64,000 bases of DNA. Source: CAVTOO01 sp963736355. Lineage in GTDB: Bacteria; Pseudomonadota; Alphaproteobacteria; Rhizobiales; Xanthobacteraceae. The DNA is taken from positions 310,001 through 374,000 of the forward strand of contig CAVTOO010000002.1 in assembly GCA_963736355.1 (NCBI GenBank), given 5' to 3'. Position numbers and translations under genes: made by a program. The notes under the pieces were generated by a model that made no database searches, was not told where the DNA came from, and saw nothing but the letters and a program-made list of their open reading frames with translations. Shown here piece after piece: positions 45,164 to 53,452 of the stretch. Every line of letters begins with the position of its first letter. Position 1 is the stretch's first letter.

Positions 45164-47461
45164 ATGGCAACCCGAAGTATTCCCGCTCACAAGGCCGATT
45201 GGTTTCGGGCGTTATCTCAGCCCGTGACCTATCTCGGAGTCGCGATGCTCGCGACGATCGCGGTCGCGCTCGTCTCACTGATCATGGAAGATCAGAAGAA
45301 GGCGACGAGCGACGCCATCCAGAACGCGGAAAATCTCGCGCGCCTGTTCGAGCGCTCCGTCGCGCAATTGTTCAGCGGTGTCGATACCGCCACGCTGACG
45401 CTGCGGCGATCCATTCAACGCGATCCGGCCGGAACCAATCTCGCCGCCTGGGCCACTGATCCTGACCTCAAGAATAATCTGACAACCCACTATACGATCA
45501 TTGGTCCTGACGGCCTCATCCTGCAGTCCAGCGCTGCCGGGCGGGTCGGCACGGACATCTCCCATCATTCGCATTTCCGCGCGCATGTGAACGCACATGA
45601 AGACCGGCTTCATATCAGCGAGCCCATCCTGATTCCGAACACCGGCGAGCGCTCCCTCATGCTGTCGCGGCGCCTCACCACGCCCAGCGGCGCCTTCGCC
45701 GGCGTGCTGTCGGCGTCAATCGATCTCACCAAGCTCGACGGACTCTATAAATCCATCGCGCTCGGCAAGGACGGCATCGTCTCGCTGATCGGCATGGACG
45801 GCGTCATCCGCGCCGCCGGCGCCAACGGACAATCGCGCGCGGACGTGCTCGGTCGTACGTTTCGCAACGCCGTCGTTCTCGATGCCATCGACAAATCGCC
45901 GGCCGGCTATTACTGGAACACCCCGCGCAGCGGTGCGCGCATCGACCGCGTCAGCCGGCTCATTGCCTATCGAACGGTCGAGAATCTGCCGCTCGTTGCG
46001 ATGATCGGCATCTCACGCGAGGCGGTGTTCGAGCATGCCGACCGAAACGCACGCATCTACTGGACCGTCGCCGGCATCCTGACGCTCGGCATTCTTATCG
46101 CCATCGCCATCAGCACCCTGCGCCAGCGCAAGCTGCTGAAGGCCGCGCACGACGTCGAGTTCCTGGCCTACCATGACGGGCTGACCGGCCTCGCCAACCG
46201 CAACGCGTTCCGCAGCGCCGTCGAGCAGGCGCTCGCACAGGCGCGGTCCTCGGAGGGCTCCTTCAACATTCTGCTGCTCGATCTCGACAATTTCAAAAGC
46301 GTCAACGACACACTCGGGCACTTTGCCGGCGACGAGTTGATCCGGCAGGTCGCGAGTCGGCTGAGGTCGGTGGCCGACCAAAGCGACATTGTCGCCCGCG
46401 TCGGCGGCGACGAATTCGCCATTCTGCAGATCACGAGGCCGGGCGACCGAGAACCGGCGCGAACGCTGGCGTGCAAATTGCTGGAGCTGATCAGCCGGCC
46501 CTACGATCTCGACGGCCATCAGACCATTGTCGACACGAGCATAGGCATCGCCGTTTTCAAGGGCGGCAATATCGACACCGACCAACTGGTCAAAAATGCC
46601 GATCTTGCGCTGTACCACGCCAAATCCGCCGGCCGAAATACGTTCCATCTGTTCAAGACCGAGATGGAGGTGGATGCACGCCGGCACTACGAACTGGAAA
46701 ACGACCTGCGCCACTCGGTCACCCGCGACGAATTCGAGGTCTATTACCAGCCGCTGGTGGACACCGGCACAACTGAAACGTGCGGCGTTGAAGCGCTGCT
46801 GCGATGGAATCATCCGCAACGCGGTGCAGTATCGCCGGCCGCCTTCATTCCGGCCGCGGAAAGCACGGGCTTGATCATGCTGCTTGGCGAACTGGTCTTG
46901 CGGCAGGCCTGCCGGGACGCCGCGCAATGGCCGGCGCATATCAAGGTCGCCGTCAACCTGTCTCCGGTGCAATTCCGGCGGGGTGACATCGTTGCCACAG
47001 TGACGGCTGCGCTTGAGGAATCCGGCCTCGCGCCCGAACGGCTCGAACTGGAAATCACCGAGTCGGTGCTGCTGACGAAAGACGAATCCAACCTCGTCAA
47101 GCTGCACGCCCTGAAGCACCTCGGCATCTCCATCGCGCTCGACGATTTCGGCACCGGATATTCGTCGTTCAGCTACCTGCAGACATTCCCCTTCGACAAA
47201 CTCAAGATCGACAAGTCGTTCATCGCCGACCTGACGACGCGGTCGGATTCGGCGGCCATCGTTTGCGCCATCACGGCGCTCGCGCGCATCCTCAACATCA
47301 AGGTGACGGCGGAGGGCGTCGAAACGTCCGAACAACTGGCCCTGCTGCGCGCCGCGGGCTGCAATCTGGCGCAGGGATTCCTGTTCGGCCGCCCGCGCCC
47401 GGCTGCCGAGTTGCTGTTTGCGGCGCAGCCGCGGCCATCGTCGCGGGCCAGCGCCGCCTGA
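45164..47461 (+). CDS. Membrane GGDEF-EAL c-di-GMP enzyme with periplasmic sensor
   Basis: A 765-aa signalling enzyme. TM1 (residues about 19-40) and TM2 (about 290-312, YWTVAGILTLGILIAIAIST) flank a periplasmic sensor that looks like a dCACHE domain (SDPTTHYTIIGPDGLILQSS region, GVLSASIDLTKLDGLYKSI). The GGDEF domain has an intact active site (RVGGDEFAIL, about 413-417), and the EAL domain keeps all main motifs (GVEALLRWNHP about 542; NLSPVQF; ELEITESVLL; LDDFGTGYSSFSYL; KIDKSF; AEGVETSEQ). Both synthesis and hydrolysis of c-di-GMP are therefore possible. SD GAGG precedes the ATG. Frame fully intact. Confidence 0.93.
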   Translation: MATRSIPAHKADWFRALSQPVTYLGVAMLATIAVALVSLIMEDQKKATSDAIQNAENLARLFERSVAQLFSGVDTATLTLRRSIQRDPAGTNLAAWATDPDLKNNLTTHYTIIGPDGLILQSSAAGRVGTDISHHSHFRAHVNAHEDRLHISEPILIPNTGERSLMLSRRLTTPSGAFAGVLSASIDLTKLDGLYKSIALGKDGIVSLIGMDGVIRAAGANGQSRADVLGRTFRNAVVLDAIDKSPAGYYWNTPRSGARIDRVSRLIAYRTVENLPLVAMIGISREAVFEHADRNARIYWTVAGILTLGILIAIAISTLRQRKLLKAAHDVEFLAYHDGLTGLANRNAFRSAVEQALAQARSSEGSFNILLLDLDNFKSVNDTLGHFAGDELIRQVASRLRSVADQSDIVARVGGDEFAILQITRPGDREPARTLACKLLELISRPYDLDGHQTIVDTSIGIAVFKGGNIDTDQLVKNADLALYHAKSAGRNTFHLFKTEMEVDARRHYELENDLRHSVTRDEFEVYYQPLVDTGTTETCGVEALLRWNHPQRGAVSPAAFIPAAESTGLIMLLGELVLRQACRDAAQWPAHIKVAVNLSPVQFRRGDIVATVTAALEESGLAPERLELEITESVLLTKDESNLVKLHALKHLGISIALDDFGTGYSSFSYLQTFPFDKLKIDKSFIADLTTRSDSAAIVCAITALARILNIKVTAEGVETSEQLALLRAAGCNLAQGFLFGRPRPAAELLFAAQPRPSSRASAA

Positions 47462-47476
47462 GCATAAAATGCAAAT

Positions 47477-47505
47477 CGGCCGCCGGCAGGGTCTGCCGGC
47501 GGCCG
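47477..47505. terminator. Strong GC hairpin between convergent GGDEF-EAL and PAP2 genes
   Basis: CGGCCGCCGGCAG-GGT-CTGCCGGCGGCCG: a perfect 13-bp stem with a 3-base loop, 16 bp after the GGDEF-EAL stop and 30 bp before the convergent PAP2 stop. The minus-strand side is followed by ATTTGCATTTTATG, so bidirectional termination is plausible. Confidence 0.65.
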
Positions 47506-47535
47506 GTCGCTCACATCGACACCGGTGTATCGACT

Positions 47536-48888
47536 TTACTGCGTACGCGCCGCAAACGCGCGTTCCAGCGCCCGCTCGCCGACCTTGCGTCCGATGTCCT
47601 GCCCCGCCTCGATATCGAAGCGGTAATGAATGCCGGCCCAGATGCGCGCCTCCGCAGCTTCCTTGCCGATGGCAAGCAGGCGATCACGGTCGTTCGGGAA
47701 GGCTCCCGCCAGCACGGTCGCGGCTGCCGTCGAGAAGCAGCCATGCGCGGCCGGATAGCTCGGGTGATTCGGCGCCGGGAACACGGTCTTGAGGTCGGCA
47801 TCGAGTTGCGGCGGTCGGATATGCCAGAACGTGTATTTGGCATCCCAGCAGGCGATGCCGGCATCGATCATCGCGACATTCAGCGCCGTGAGCACGCGAG
47901 CCGAGGTCGACGCGTTGTAGCCATGCTCCAGAAGCTTGGTGCGCGCGATTTCGTTCCACATCGTATGCGCGCGGGCGCCACCATTCACTTCCCAGAAGGT
48001 CGCGCGGTGGTTCGTTTTCGGCGTGCGCTGGAACGTCTTTAATTCGTTCAGTGCCGCTCTCGTGGCCTCGGAGTCGAAAGCCGGCGGAGGGGCGGGGCGG
48101 AATTCGGCGGCGTTGCTCAACGTCCACGACTTCCACGTTCCCGCCAGCGGCGCGACCGGATTGGCGCCCTTCCACAGGCCGGGGCCTTCCGGCACGCTGC
48201 CGCTCCATTTCATATCGGAACCGTCGGATTTGCCGCGCTCGATGGCGAGCGCCGCAACCTTGCGGCCGATCGCCCGACCGGCCGCGACGGCCTGCGGCAA
48301 CTCCGCACCGGCGAGCAAGCGAACCTGCGTCGCCTCTTCGGCTTTCGCGGCGTAGTAGTCGGTCCGCGCCGGGAAGAAATAGGCCAGCACCTCGGACGCA
48401 GCCACAGCTGCGGCAGCATAGTCCGATGGCGACATCGAACGCGATGCCGAAATGTTTGCGTTCAACGCGTCATCAATTCCGAGCTGTTCGTTACCCGAAC
48501 GACGATATCGCGTGGCGGCGATTGCATCGTCGATCGCCGCATGGAACAGCGCGAGGTGACGCACAGACATCGGCAGGGTGACGAACCCATCCTGCATCTC
48601 CTCAAGCAGCATCTCATTCCAGCGATAGGCCGGACCACCGGTCGACCACCAGCGGAAGCGAGCGATGTCGCTTGCAGTACGCTTGGCGGTGATCGCCTTG
48701 AGCGCCGTGCGCTCGGCCTGGAGATCCTTGGCGGGCATCGGGGCCTGGACCTGATCGAAGGACTTGACCAGCCAGCCTTCAGCGCGCGGCGTCGGCACCG
48801 ATGACGCATGGGCTGCGGCCGCGGGCAACAGCAAGGCCGCTGCCGCGGCAAGCGCCGCAGTATGTATGGAGCGATAATTGAAAATCAT
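47536..48888 (-). CDS. Secreted PAP2-superfamily enzyme (vanadium haloperoxidase-like)
   Basis: A 450-aa exported protein. The signal peptide (IHTAALAAAAALLLPAAAAHA-SS) precedes a helical domain of 300 aa, then the active-site motifs of the PAP2/vanadium haloperoxidase fold: KYTFWHIRPPQ (K-x6-RP), PNHPSYPAAHGCFSTAAA (the P-S-G-H motif here reads YPAAHG) and ARIWAGIHYRFDIEAGQDIG (R...H..D). This suits a periplasmic phosphatase or a haloperoxidase-like enzyme; metal and substrate are not predictable. AAGGAGGAAAG is a strong SD for ATG 48888. Confidence 0.85.
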   Translation of the reverse strand: MIFNYRSIHTAALAAAAALLLPAAAAHASSVPTPRAEGWLVKSFDQVQAPMPAKDLQAERTALKAITAKRTASDIARFRWWSTGGPAYRWNEMLLEEMQDGFVTLPMSVRHLALFHAAIDDAIAATRYRRSGNEQLGIDDALNANISASRSMSPSDYAAAAVAASEVLAYFFPARTDYYAAKAEEATQVRLLAGAELPQAVAAGRAIGRKVAALAIERGKSDGSDMKWSGSVPEGPGLWKGANPVAPLAGTWKSWTLSNAAEFRPAPPPAFDSEATRAALNELKTFQRTPKTNHRATFWEVNGGARAHTMWNEIARTKLLEHGYNASTSARVLTALNVAMIDAGIACWDAKYTFWHIRPPQLDADLKTVFPAPNHPSYPAAHGCFSTAAATVLAGAFPNDRDRLLAIGKEAAEARIWAGIHYRFDIEAGQDIGRKVGERALERAFAARTQ

Positions 48889-49044
48889 GGGCTTTCCTCC
48901 TTGGATGTTTGGATATCGTGCGACTGCGACACGCATGCGTGCAGCCATACGCGTTGGACGCGTGACACCCTCAGACAGTCTCTTTCTTTGGATGATTAGA
49001 ACGCCGCATTGATTGATCGGAACGCCGGACTTCGGCGCCGGCGT

Positions 49045-49092
49045 ATTGCAAAAACAAAACCGGCCGCTGACAGGGGACTGTCGGCGGCCGGT
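49045..49092 (-). terminator. Rho-independent terminator downstream of the methyltransferase gene
   Basis: On the minus strand ACCGGCCGCCGACA-GTCCCC-TGTCAGCGGCCGGT is a 14-bp stem (one G-T wobble) followed by TTTGTTTTTG. It ends the DUF3455-methyltransferase transcript. Confidence 0.85.
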
Positions 49093-49138
49093 CTGCACGA
49101 GTATCCGGCTTTAAGCCGGATACTCCCACTTCTTAGAC

Positions 49139-49184
49139 GCGCTTTCTTGATGCGAACCGGTATCCACTTCGCTTGAAAACGCTC
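49139..49184. repeat. Dispersed palindromic repeat, copy 5 (divergent)
   Basis: GCGCTTTCTTGATGCGAACCGGTATCCACTTCGCTTGAAAACGCT keeps the AACCGGT-N2-CCACTT core and outer complementarity (AGCGTTTTC against GCGCTTTC is imperfect). It is the most diverged copy and lies just after the methyltransferase stop. Confidence 0.55.
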
Positions 49185-49209
49185 TGCCAGGCTGCAATTG
49201 CCTGGGTCG

Positions 49210-50037
49210 TCACGCTCTCTTGGTCATGACGACTTCGAGGTATTCGCTGGGGATCACCAGCGTGCCGTCATCGGCAATATTGAACTCCCGCATCAGCGCG
49301 TAGAGATCGTCTTCCAGCGTCTGGCGCTGCGTCGGCTCAAGCGCCGCGAAGGTCTTCAGCACGGGCCCGTAATAGTTGCGGAAAATGTCGATGAAATGCG
49401 TCGGCGACTTGTAGCGAAAGTTGAATGTGCGGCTCTTGGTGTCGAGCATGACATCCGTGCCGAACAGCTGCTCGAGATGCGGACGGCTGCCCCACAACGC
49501 CGGCGACTTCACGCCCGCGGGCGGCGGCACATGCCGGCCGATGGTCTTGAACACGCGGCCGATGAAGCTTTCGGGCGTCCAGTTGGCGAGGCCGATCTTG
49601 CCGCCCGGGCGGCACACGCGCAGCATTTCGCTCGCGCATTGCTCATGATCCGGCGCAAACATCACGCCGAAGGTCGAGAGCACGACATCGAAACTGTCGT
49701 CCGCATGCGGCAACGCTTCCGCATCGGCTTCCTGGAACACCACAGGCAATCGCTCGGCGAGCGCACGCTCGCGGCCACGTTCGAGCAGCGCGCCGACATA
49801 GTCGGTCGAGACGACCTCGGCGAAACGTCGCGCGGCGGCGAGCGTCGCATTGCCGTTGCCGGCGGCGACGTCGAGTACGCGCTGGCTGCTGCGCAGATCG
49901 ACCGCCTCGCAAATCATCTCACCGACGATCTGCAAGGTGGTGCCGACGACGGCGTAGTCGCCGGAGCTCCAGGCTGCCTGCTGGCGGCCCTTGACGGCAG
50001 TGAAATCGACGGCGGAAGGTGCAACACGGATGTTCAT
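49210..50037 (-). CDS. Class I SAM-dependent methyltransferase
   Basis: A 275-aa methyltransferase of the UbiE/Methyltransf_11 type: SAM motif I VLDVAAGNGNATLAAARR, acidic end of beta2 (STDYVGALLERGRE), motif II DADALPHADDSFDVVLS-like segment (EALPHADDSFDVVLSTFG) and motif III LRVCRPGGKIGLANW. Substrate unknown. ATG 50037 has AGGAGA at good spacing. It follows the DUF3455 gene on the same strand with a 51-bp gap, so they likely form a two-gene operon. Confidence 0.88.
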   Translation of the reverse strand: MNIRVAPSAVDFTAVKGRQQAAWSSGDYAVVGTTLQIVGEMICEAVDLRSSQRVLDVAAGNGNATLAAARRFAEVVSTDYVGALLERGRERALAERLPVVFQEADAEALPHADDSFDVVLSTFGVMFAPDHEQCASEMLRVCRPGGKIGLANWTPESFIGRVFKTIGRHVPPPAGVKSPALWGSRPHLEQLFGTDVMLDTKSRTFNFRYKSPTHFIDIFRNYYGPVLKTFAALEPTQRQTLEDDLYALMREFNIADDGTLVIPSEYLEVVMTKRA

Positions 50038-50088
50038 GATGATATCTCCTGTTCGATTGATTGCATGGATGAGGTGCGCGAGGAGCAC

Positions 50089-50601
50089 TCAGGGCGCCTT
50101 GCGAAGAAATGCGTAGTCGGCGGAGTAAGGCACGTTGCGGAATGCACCTGCGGATTCGCAGGCACCTTCGAGCGCGCCACCCTTGGTATTGAGCCGCTGG
50201 ACCGTCGTGACATCCGACAGGCGTCCGACGCCGGAACGTGACGCCACGTCGAGCTTGAGCAGAGGAATGTCCTGAGCGGAGGCACCCGGCGCGCGGCCGG
50301 CGACCTTGGCCCACACCGTGCTGCCATCGGCCATCTGCCAGTGCGGCCCGGCGTAATGCACGCCGACCGTTCTGCCGTTTTCGAGCATGGTCGCGACCGG
50401 CTCGCGGAACTGCCACGTCAGTTTTCCTGACCCGTCGGCCTTGCACTCATAGATCTGCACGCCTTCAGCATGAACCGTGGCGACGAGCATTTCGCCGGGC
50501 GCGGCGACGGTGTCCGGCATCTGCGCGTAGGCGACAGGCGCGCAGGTCGCCATTGCACCGAGGAGAAAAACCGGCAACGACTTCGAGAGGATCTGTTTCA
50601 T
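50089..50601 (-). CDS. DUF3455 secreted protein
   Basis: A 170-aa exported protein: signal peptide (SKSLPVFLLGAMATCAPVAYA-QMP) and a DUF3455 domain (VHAEGVQIYECKADGSGKLT; GVHYAGPHWQMADGSTVWAK; RLNTKGGALEGACESAGAF; VPYSADYAFLRK). The family is common in soil bacteria and fungi and has no assigned function. It is first in a likely operon with the methyltransferase and divergent from an AraC regulator. Confidence 0.85.
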   Translation of the reverse strand: MKQILSKSLPVFLLGAMATCAPVAYAQMPDTVAAPGEMLVATVHAEGVQIYECKADGSGKLTWQFREPVATMLENGRTVGVHYAGPHWQMADGSTVWAKVAGRAPGASAQDIPLLKLDVASRSGVGRLSDVTTVQRLNTKGGALEGACESAGAFRNVPYSADYAFLRKAP

Positions 50602-50797
50602 TTTCCGACTCCAAATTTTGGGCGAATGTCTGGAGCCGGTTGGACGCAGGCATCGGGTTTTTGGTTCAAAGAAAATTTTGAGGAGGTTCGAAGAAATTTT
50701 TGCGGCGGCCTGGCGCGCGCCATCGGCTATATTTCGCGCCTGCAGAGGCAGCGTGGCCTTGTGGCGAATTGGATAAGGTCAGAGACGGAGTCCTTCA

Positions 50798-51829
50798 ATG
50801 ACCGGAACGCCGCTTTCAATTGCAGAAACGCCGGACCGCGTTCAGCACGGCAATCCCGCGAAGCGCGATTTGCTGGGCGATATGCTGCGGACGTTGCGTC
50901 TGACGGGCTCGGTGTTTCTCAAGGGCACATTCGCGGCCCCCTTCGGCGTGATTTCGCCCCGCCGCTTCGACGCGACGGCGCCTCTCGCACATCTGCGCCA
51001 CATCAGCATCTTCCATCTGGTTGAGTCCGGCGCCTGTACAATCGAGCTTTCCAACGGCGACCGGCGGATGATCAGCACCGGCGATATCCTGCTGATGCCG
51101 TTTGCCGACGAGCACAAATTCTGGAGCGATGAATCGGTCACGATGATTCCGGCGCATGAGATCATCCGCCAGGGCCCGCTGCCCGGCGTATGGACTGTCA
51201 ATCACGGCGGCGGTGGCGAGGAGACCCGGATGGTCTGCGGCTTCATCGAATCCGCCGAGTTTCTGCACGCACCCGTGTTCCGATCCCTGCCGCCTCTGAT
51301 CATAGACCGGACCGACAATGACGAGGTCAGCGCTGCCCTTGGCACGACAGTGCGCGAGATCATGCGGCATGCGGAGATCGCCGCACCCGGCAGCGAACTG
51401 ATCCTCGGCCGACTGATGGAAATTCTGTTCATCGAGGTCGTGCGCCGCTATGCGACGCGCGTACAGGCGGGCTCAACAGGCCTGTTCGCAGCGATCAATG
51501 ATCCGCTGGTCGGCCGCGCCATCGGCGTCGTGCAGCGCGATCCGGCGCGGCGCTGGACGGTTGAGGATCTCGCCCGCCAGGTGGGTGCCTCACGCACCGT
51601 GCTGGCGGAGCGATTCAATGCGGTGCTCGGTCAGGCGCCGATTGAATATGTGACCGGCTGGCGAATGCAGGTCGCGGCCGATCGCCTTCGCACCAGCGAC
51701 GCGAGCCTCGCCTCCATCGCAGCCGATGTAGGGTATGAATCAGAGGCGGCGTTCAGCCGCGCCTTCAAGCGCATCACCGGCACGACACCCGGCCGATGGC
51801 GCGGCCTGCCCAGCGCGGGGCTGGCCTAA
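50798..51829 (+). CDS. AraC-family transcriptional regulator (cupin_6 type)
   Basis: A 343-aa regulator with an N-terminal cupin ligand domain (HLVESGACTIELSNGDRRMI, GDILLMPFADEHKFWS) and two C-terminal HTH motifs (RRWTVEDLARQVGASRTVLA; ASLASIAADVGYESEAAFSR followed by AFKRITGTTPGRWR). It is 196 bp from, and divergent to, the DUF3455-methyltransferase pair and its stop overlaps by four bases the stop of the convergent MFS gene; either could be its target. Confidence 0.92.
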   Translation: MTGTPLSIAETPDRVQHGNPAKRDLLGDMLRTLRLTGSVFLKGTFAAPFGVISPRRFDATAPLAHLRHISIFHLVESGACTIELSNGDRRMISTGDILLMPFADEHKFWSDESVTMIPAHEIIRQGPLPGVWTVNHGGGGEETRMVCGFIESAEFLHAPVFRSLPPLIIDRTDNDEVSAALGTTVREIMRHAEIAAPGSELILGRLMEILFIEVVRRYATRVQAGSTGLFAAINDPLVGRAIGVVQRDPARRWTVEDLARQVGASRTVLAERFNAVLGQAPIEYVTGWRMQVAADRLRTSDASLASIAADVGYESEAAFSRAFKRITGTTPGRWRGLPSAGLA

Positions 51830-53382
51830 CTCTGCTGCGGAGGCGTCGAACTGACGCGTCCGAGCACCAGCACGATCAGCGTGGCGACGACGAGACAAAG
51901 CGCGGCACTGAGGAACGAGGCCACAAGCAGGCCATCGACAAACGCCGCACGGGCGGCGTCAAGCACGGCCGGCGCGCCAGCGCCCAACTGACCGGCCACA
52001 TTCAGCGCGCCCGCAAGCGTATCCATCACGAGCTGCCGAGTCTCATCCGGAAGGGACGCCGGAAGGCTCGATGCGACACTGAGGCGATAGATTCCGGCGC
52101 CGACGCTCCCCAGCACGGCGACGCCCAGCGCGAGGCCGAGTTCGGCGGCGGTTTCCGAGATGGCGGAAGCGGCTCCGGCGCGCTCCGGCGGCGCGGACGA
52201 CACGATCAGATCCGTGGTCAGCGTCATCGTCACGGCGATGCCAGTGAAGATGACACTCATGGCGATCGCAGCCGTCACGGCACCGGGTGAGGCCCTGAGC
52301 GCGAGCATCATCGCAAAGCCGATCATGCTGACGATCACGCCGCAACAGACCACGCGCGCGACCGGCCAGCGGCGCACAAGAAAAGGCGCGCTGAGGCAAC
52401 CGATCATGCTTGTCACCATACCGGGTAGTGTCCAGAGCCCGGCTTCCAATGCGCCAAGACCGAGCACCAGTTGCAGATATTGCGCGACCAGCAGGAAACT
52501 CCCCGCCCAGGCGAACAGCATCGACATATTAACGACGACCGAGACGCTAAACGCCGGCTTGTGAAACAGACGAAGATCGACCAGCGGATCGGTCAGACCG
52601 TTCTGACGGTGAACGAAGACCGTGCCGACAGCAACTCCGGCGCAGACCGACAGCACCGGCCACAGCATGGGATCGCCAGCTGCAAGCCGCTTGATGCCGT
52701 AGATGATGGCCAGCACCGCGACGAGCGACAGCGTGGCGCTGACAAGATCGAAACGGCCGGCGGTCGGGTCGCGATATTCCGGCAGCAGCATCGGGCCGAT
52801 CACCAGCAACAAGACCATGACCGGCACGCCGAGCAGGAAGACCGAACCCCACCAGAAATGCTGCAGCAACAAACCGCCCATCAGCGGGCCGATGACGCCC
52901 CCGACCGAAAAACTCGTCGCCCAGATGCCGATGGCGGTCGTCCGCTCGCGGGGATCGTGAAACATGTTGCGGATCAGCGACAGTGTCGACGGCATCAGCG
53001 TCGCGCCCGTCACACCCAGCAGCGCCCGCGTCGCGATCAGCATTTCGGCGCTGGTGGAGAATGCAGCAAGGATCGAGGCGAGCGCAAATCCCGCCGCACC
53101 GATTAACAAGAGACGACGGCGCCCGACGCGGTCGCCGAGCGTGCCCATGGTGATGAGCGAGCCGGCGATCAGAAATCCGTAGATATCGGTGATCCAAAGG
53201 AGCTGCGAACCGGACGGCGCGAGATCGGCGCTCAGCGCAGGCACTGCGAGATAAAGCAGCGTCAGATCCATGGCGAGCAGCATCGCCGGCAGCGTGAGCA
53301 CGGCGAGCCCAATCCACTCGCGCCGGCCCGCGCGCGGCGACACGATCGCGGCCGGTGAATCAGAAGCAGCAGAAAGGGTCAT
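51826..53382 (-). CDS. DHA2-family MFS multidrug exporter
   Basis: A 518-aa transporter with fourteen predicted TM helices, of the QacA/SmvA/EmrB drug:H+ antiporter group. Motif A GTLGDRVGRRRLLLIG, the preceding WITDIYGFLIAGSLITM and motif C-like GVTGATLMPSTLSLIRNMFH and GGVIGPLMGGLLLQHFWWGS are present. I chose ATG 53382 (MTLSAASDSP); the frame is open to 53415. No EmrA-type adaptor is adjacent. Substrates are unknown. Confidence 0.93.
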   Translation of the reverse strand: MTLSAASDSPAAIVSPRAGRREWIGLAVLTLPAMLLAMDLTLLYLAVPALSADLAPSGSQLLWITDIYGFLIAGSLITMGTLGDRVGRRRLLLIGAAGFALASILAAFSTSAEMLIATRALLGVTGATLMPSTLSLIRNMFHDPRERTTAIGIWATSFSVGGVIGPLMGGLLLQHFWWGSVFLLGVPVMVLLLVIGPMLLPEYRDPTAGRFDLVSATLSLVAVLAIIYGIKRLAAGDPMLWPVLSVCAGVAVGTVFVHRQNGLTDPLVDLRLFHKPAFSVSVVVNMSMLFAWAGSFLLVAQYLQLVLGLGALEAGLWTLPGMVTSMIGCLSAPFLVRRWPVARVVCCGVIVSMIGFAMMLALRASPGAVTAAIAMSVIFTGIAVTMTLTTDLIVSSAPPERAGAASAISETAAELGLALGVAVLGSVGAGIYRLSVASSLPASLPDETRQLVMDTLAGALNVAGQLGAGAPAVLDAARAAFVDGLLVASFLSAALCLVVATLIVLVLGRVSSTPPQQS

Positions 53383-53452
53383 GCGTCCTGATCCGACAGG
53401 ATTGTGAAGTTTCAATGATCCGAGACGTCGTGCGCGGGCCGGTTATACAGGC

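Larger units (their letters stand above)
48889..49209. other. 321-bp intergenic region: terminator, repeat and promoter zone
   Basis: No gene is supported. From left to right it holds the promoter zone of the minus-strand PAP2 gene, a strong hairpin terminator (49045-49092) and copy 5 of the dispersed repeat (49139-49184) next to the methyltransferase stop. Confidence 0.6.
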
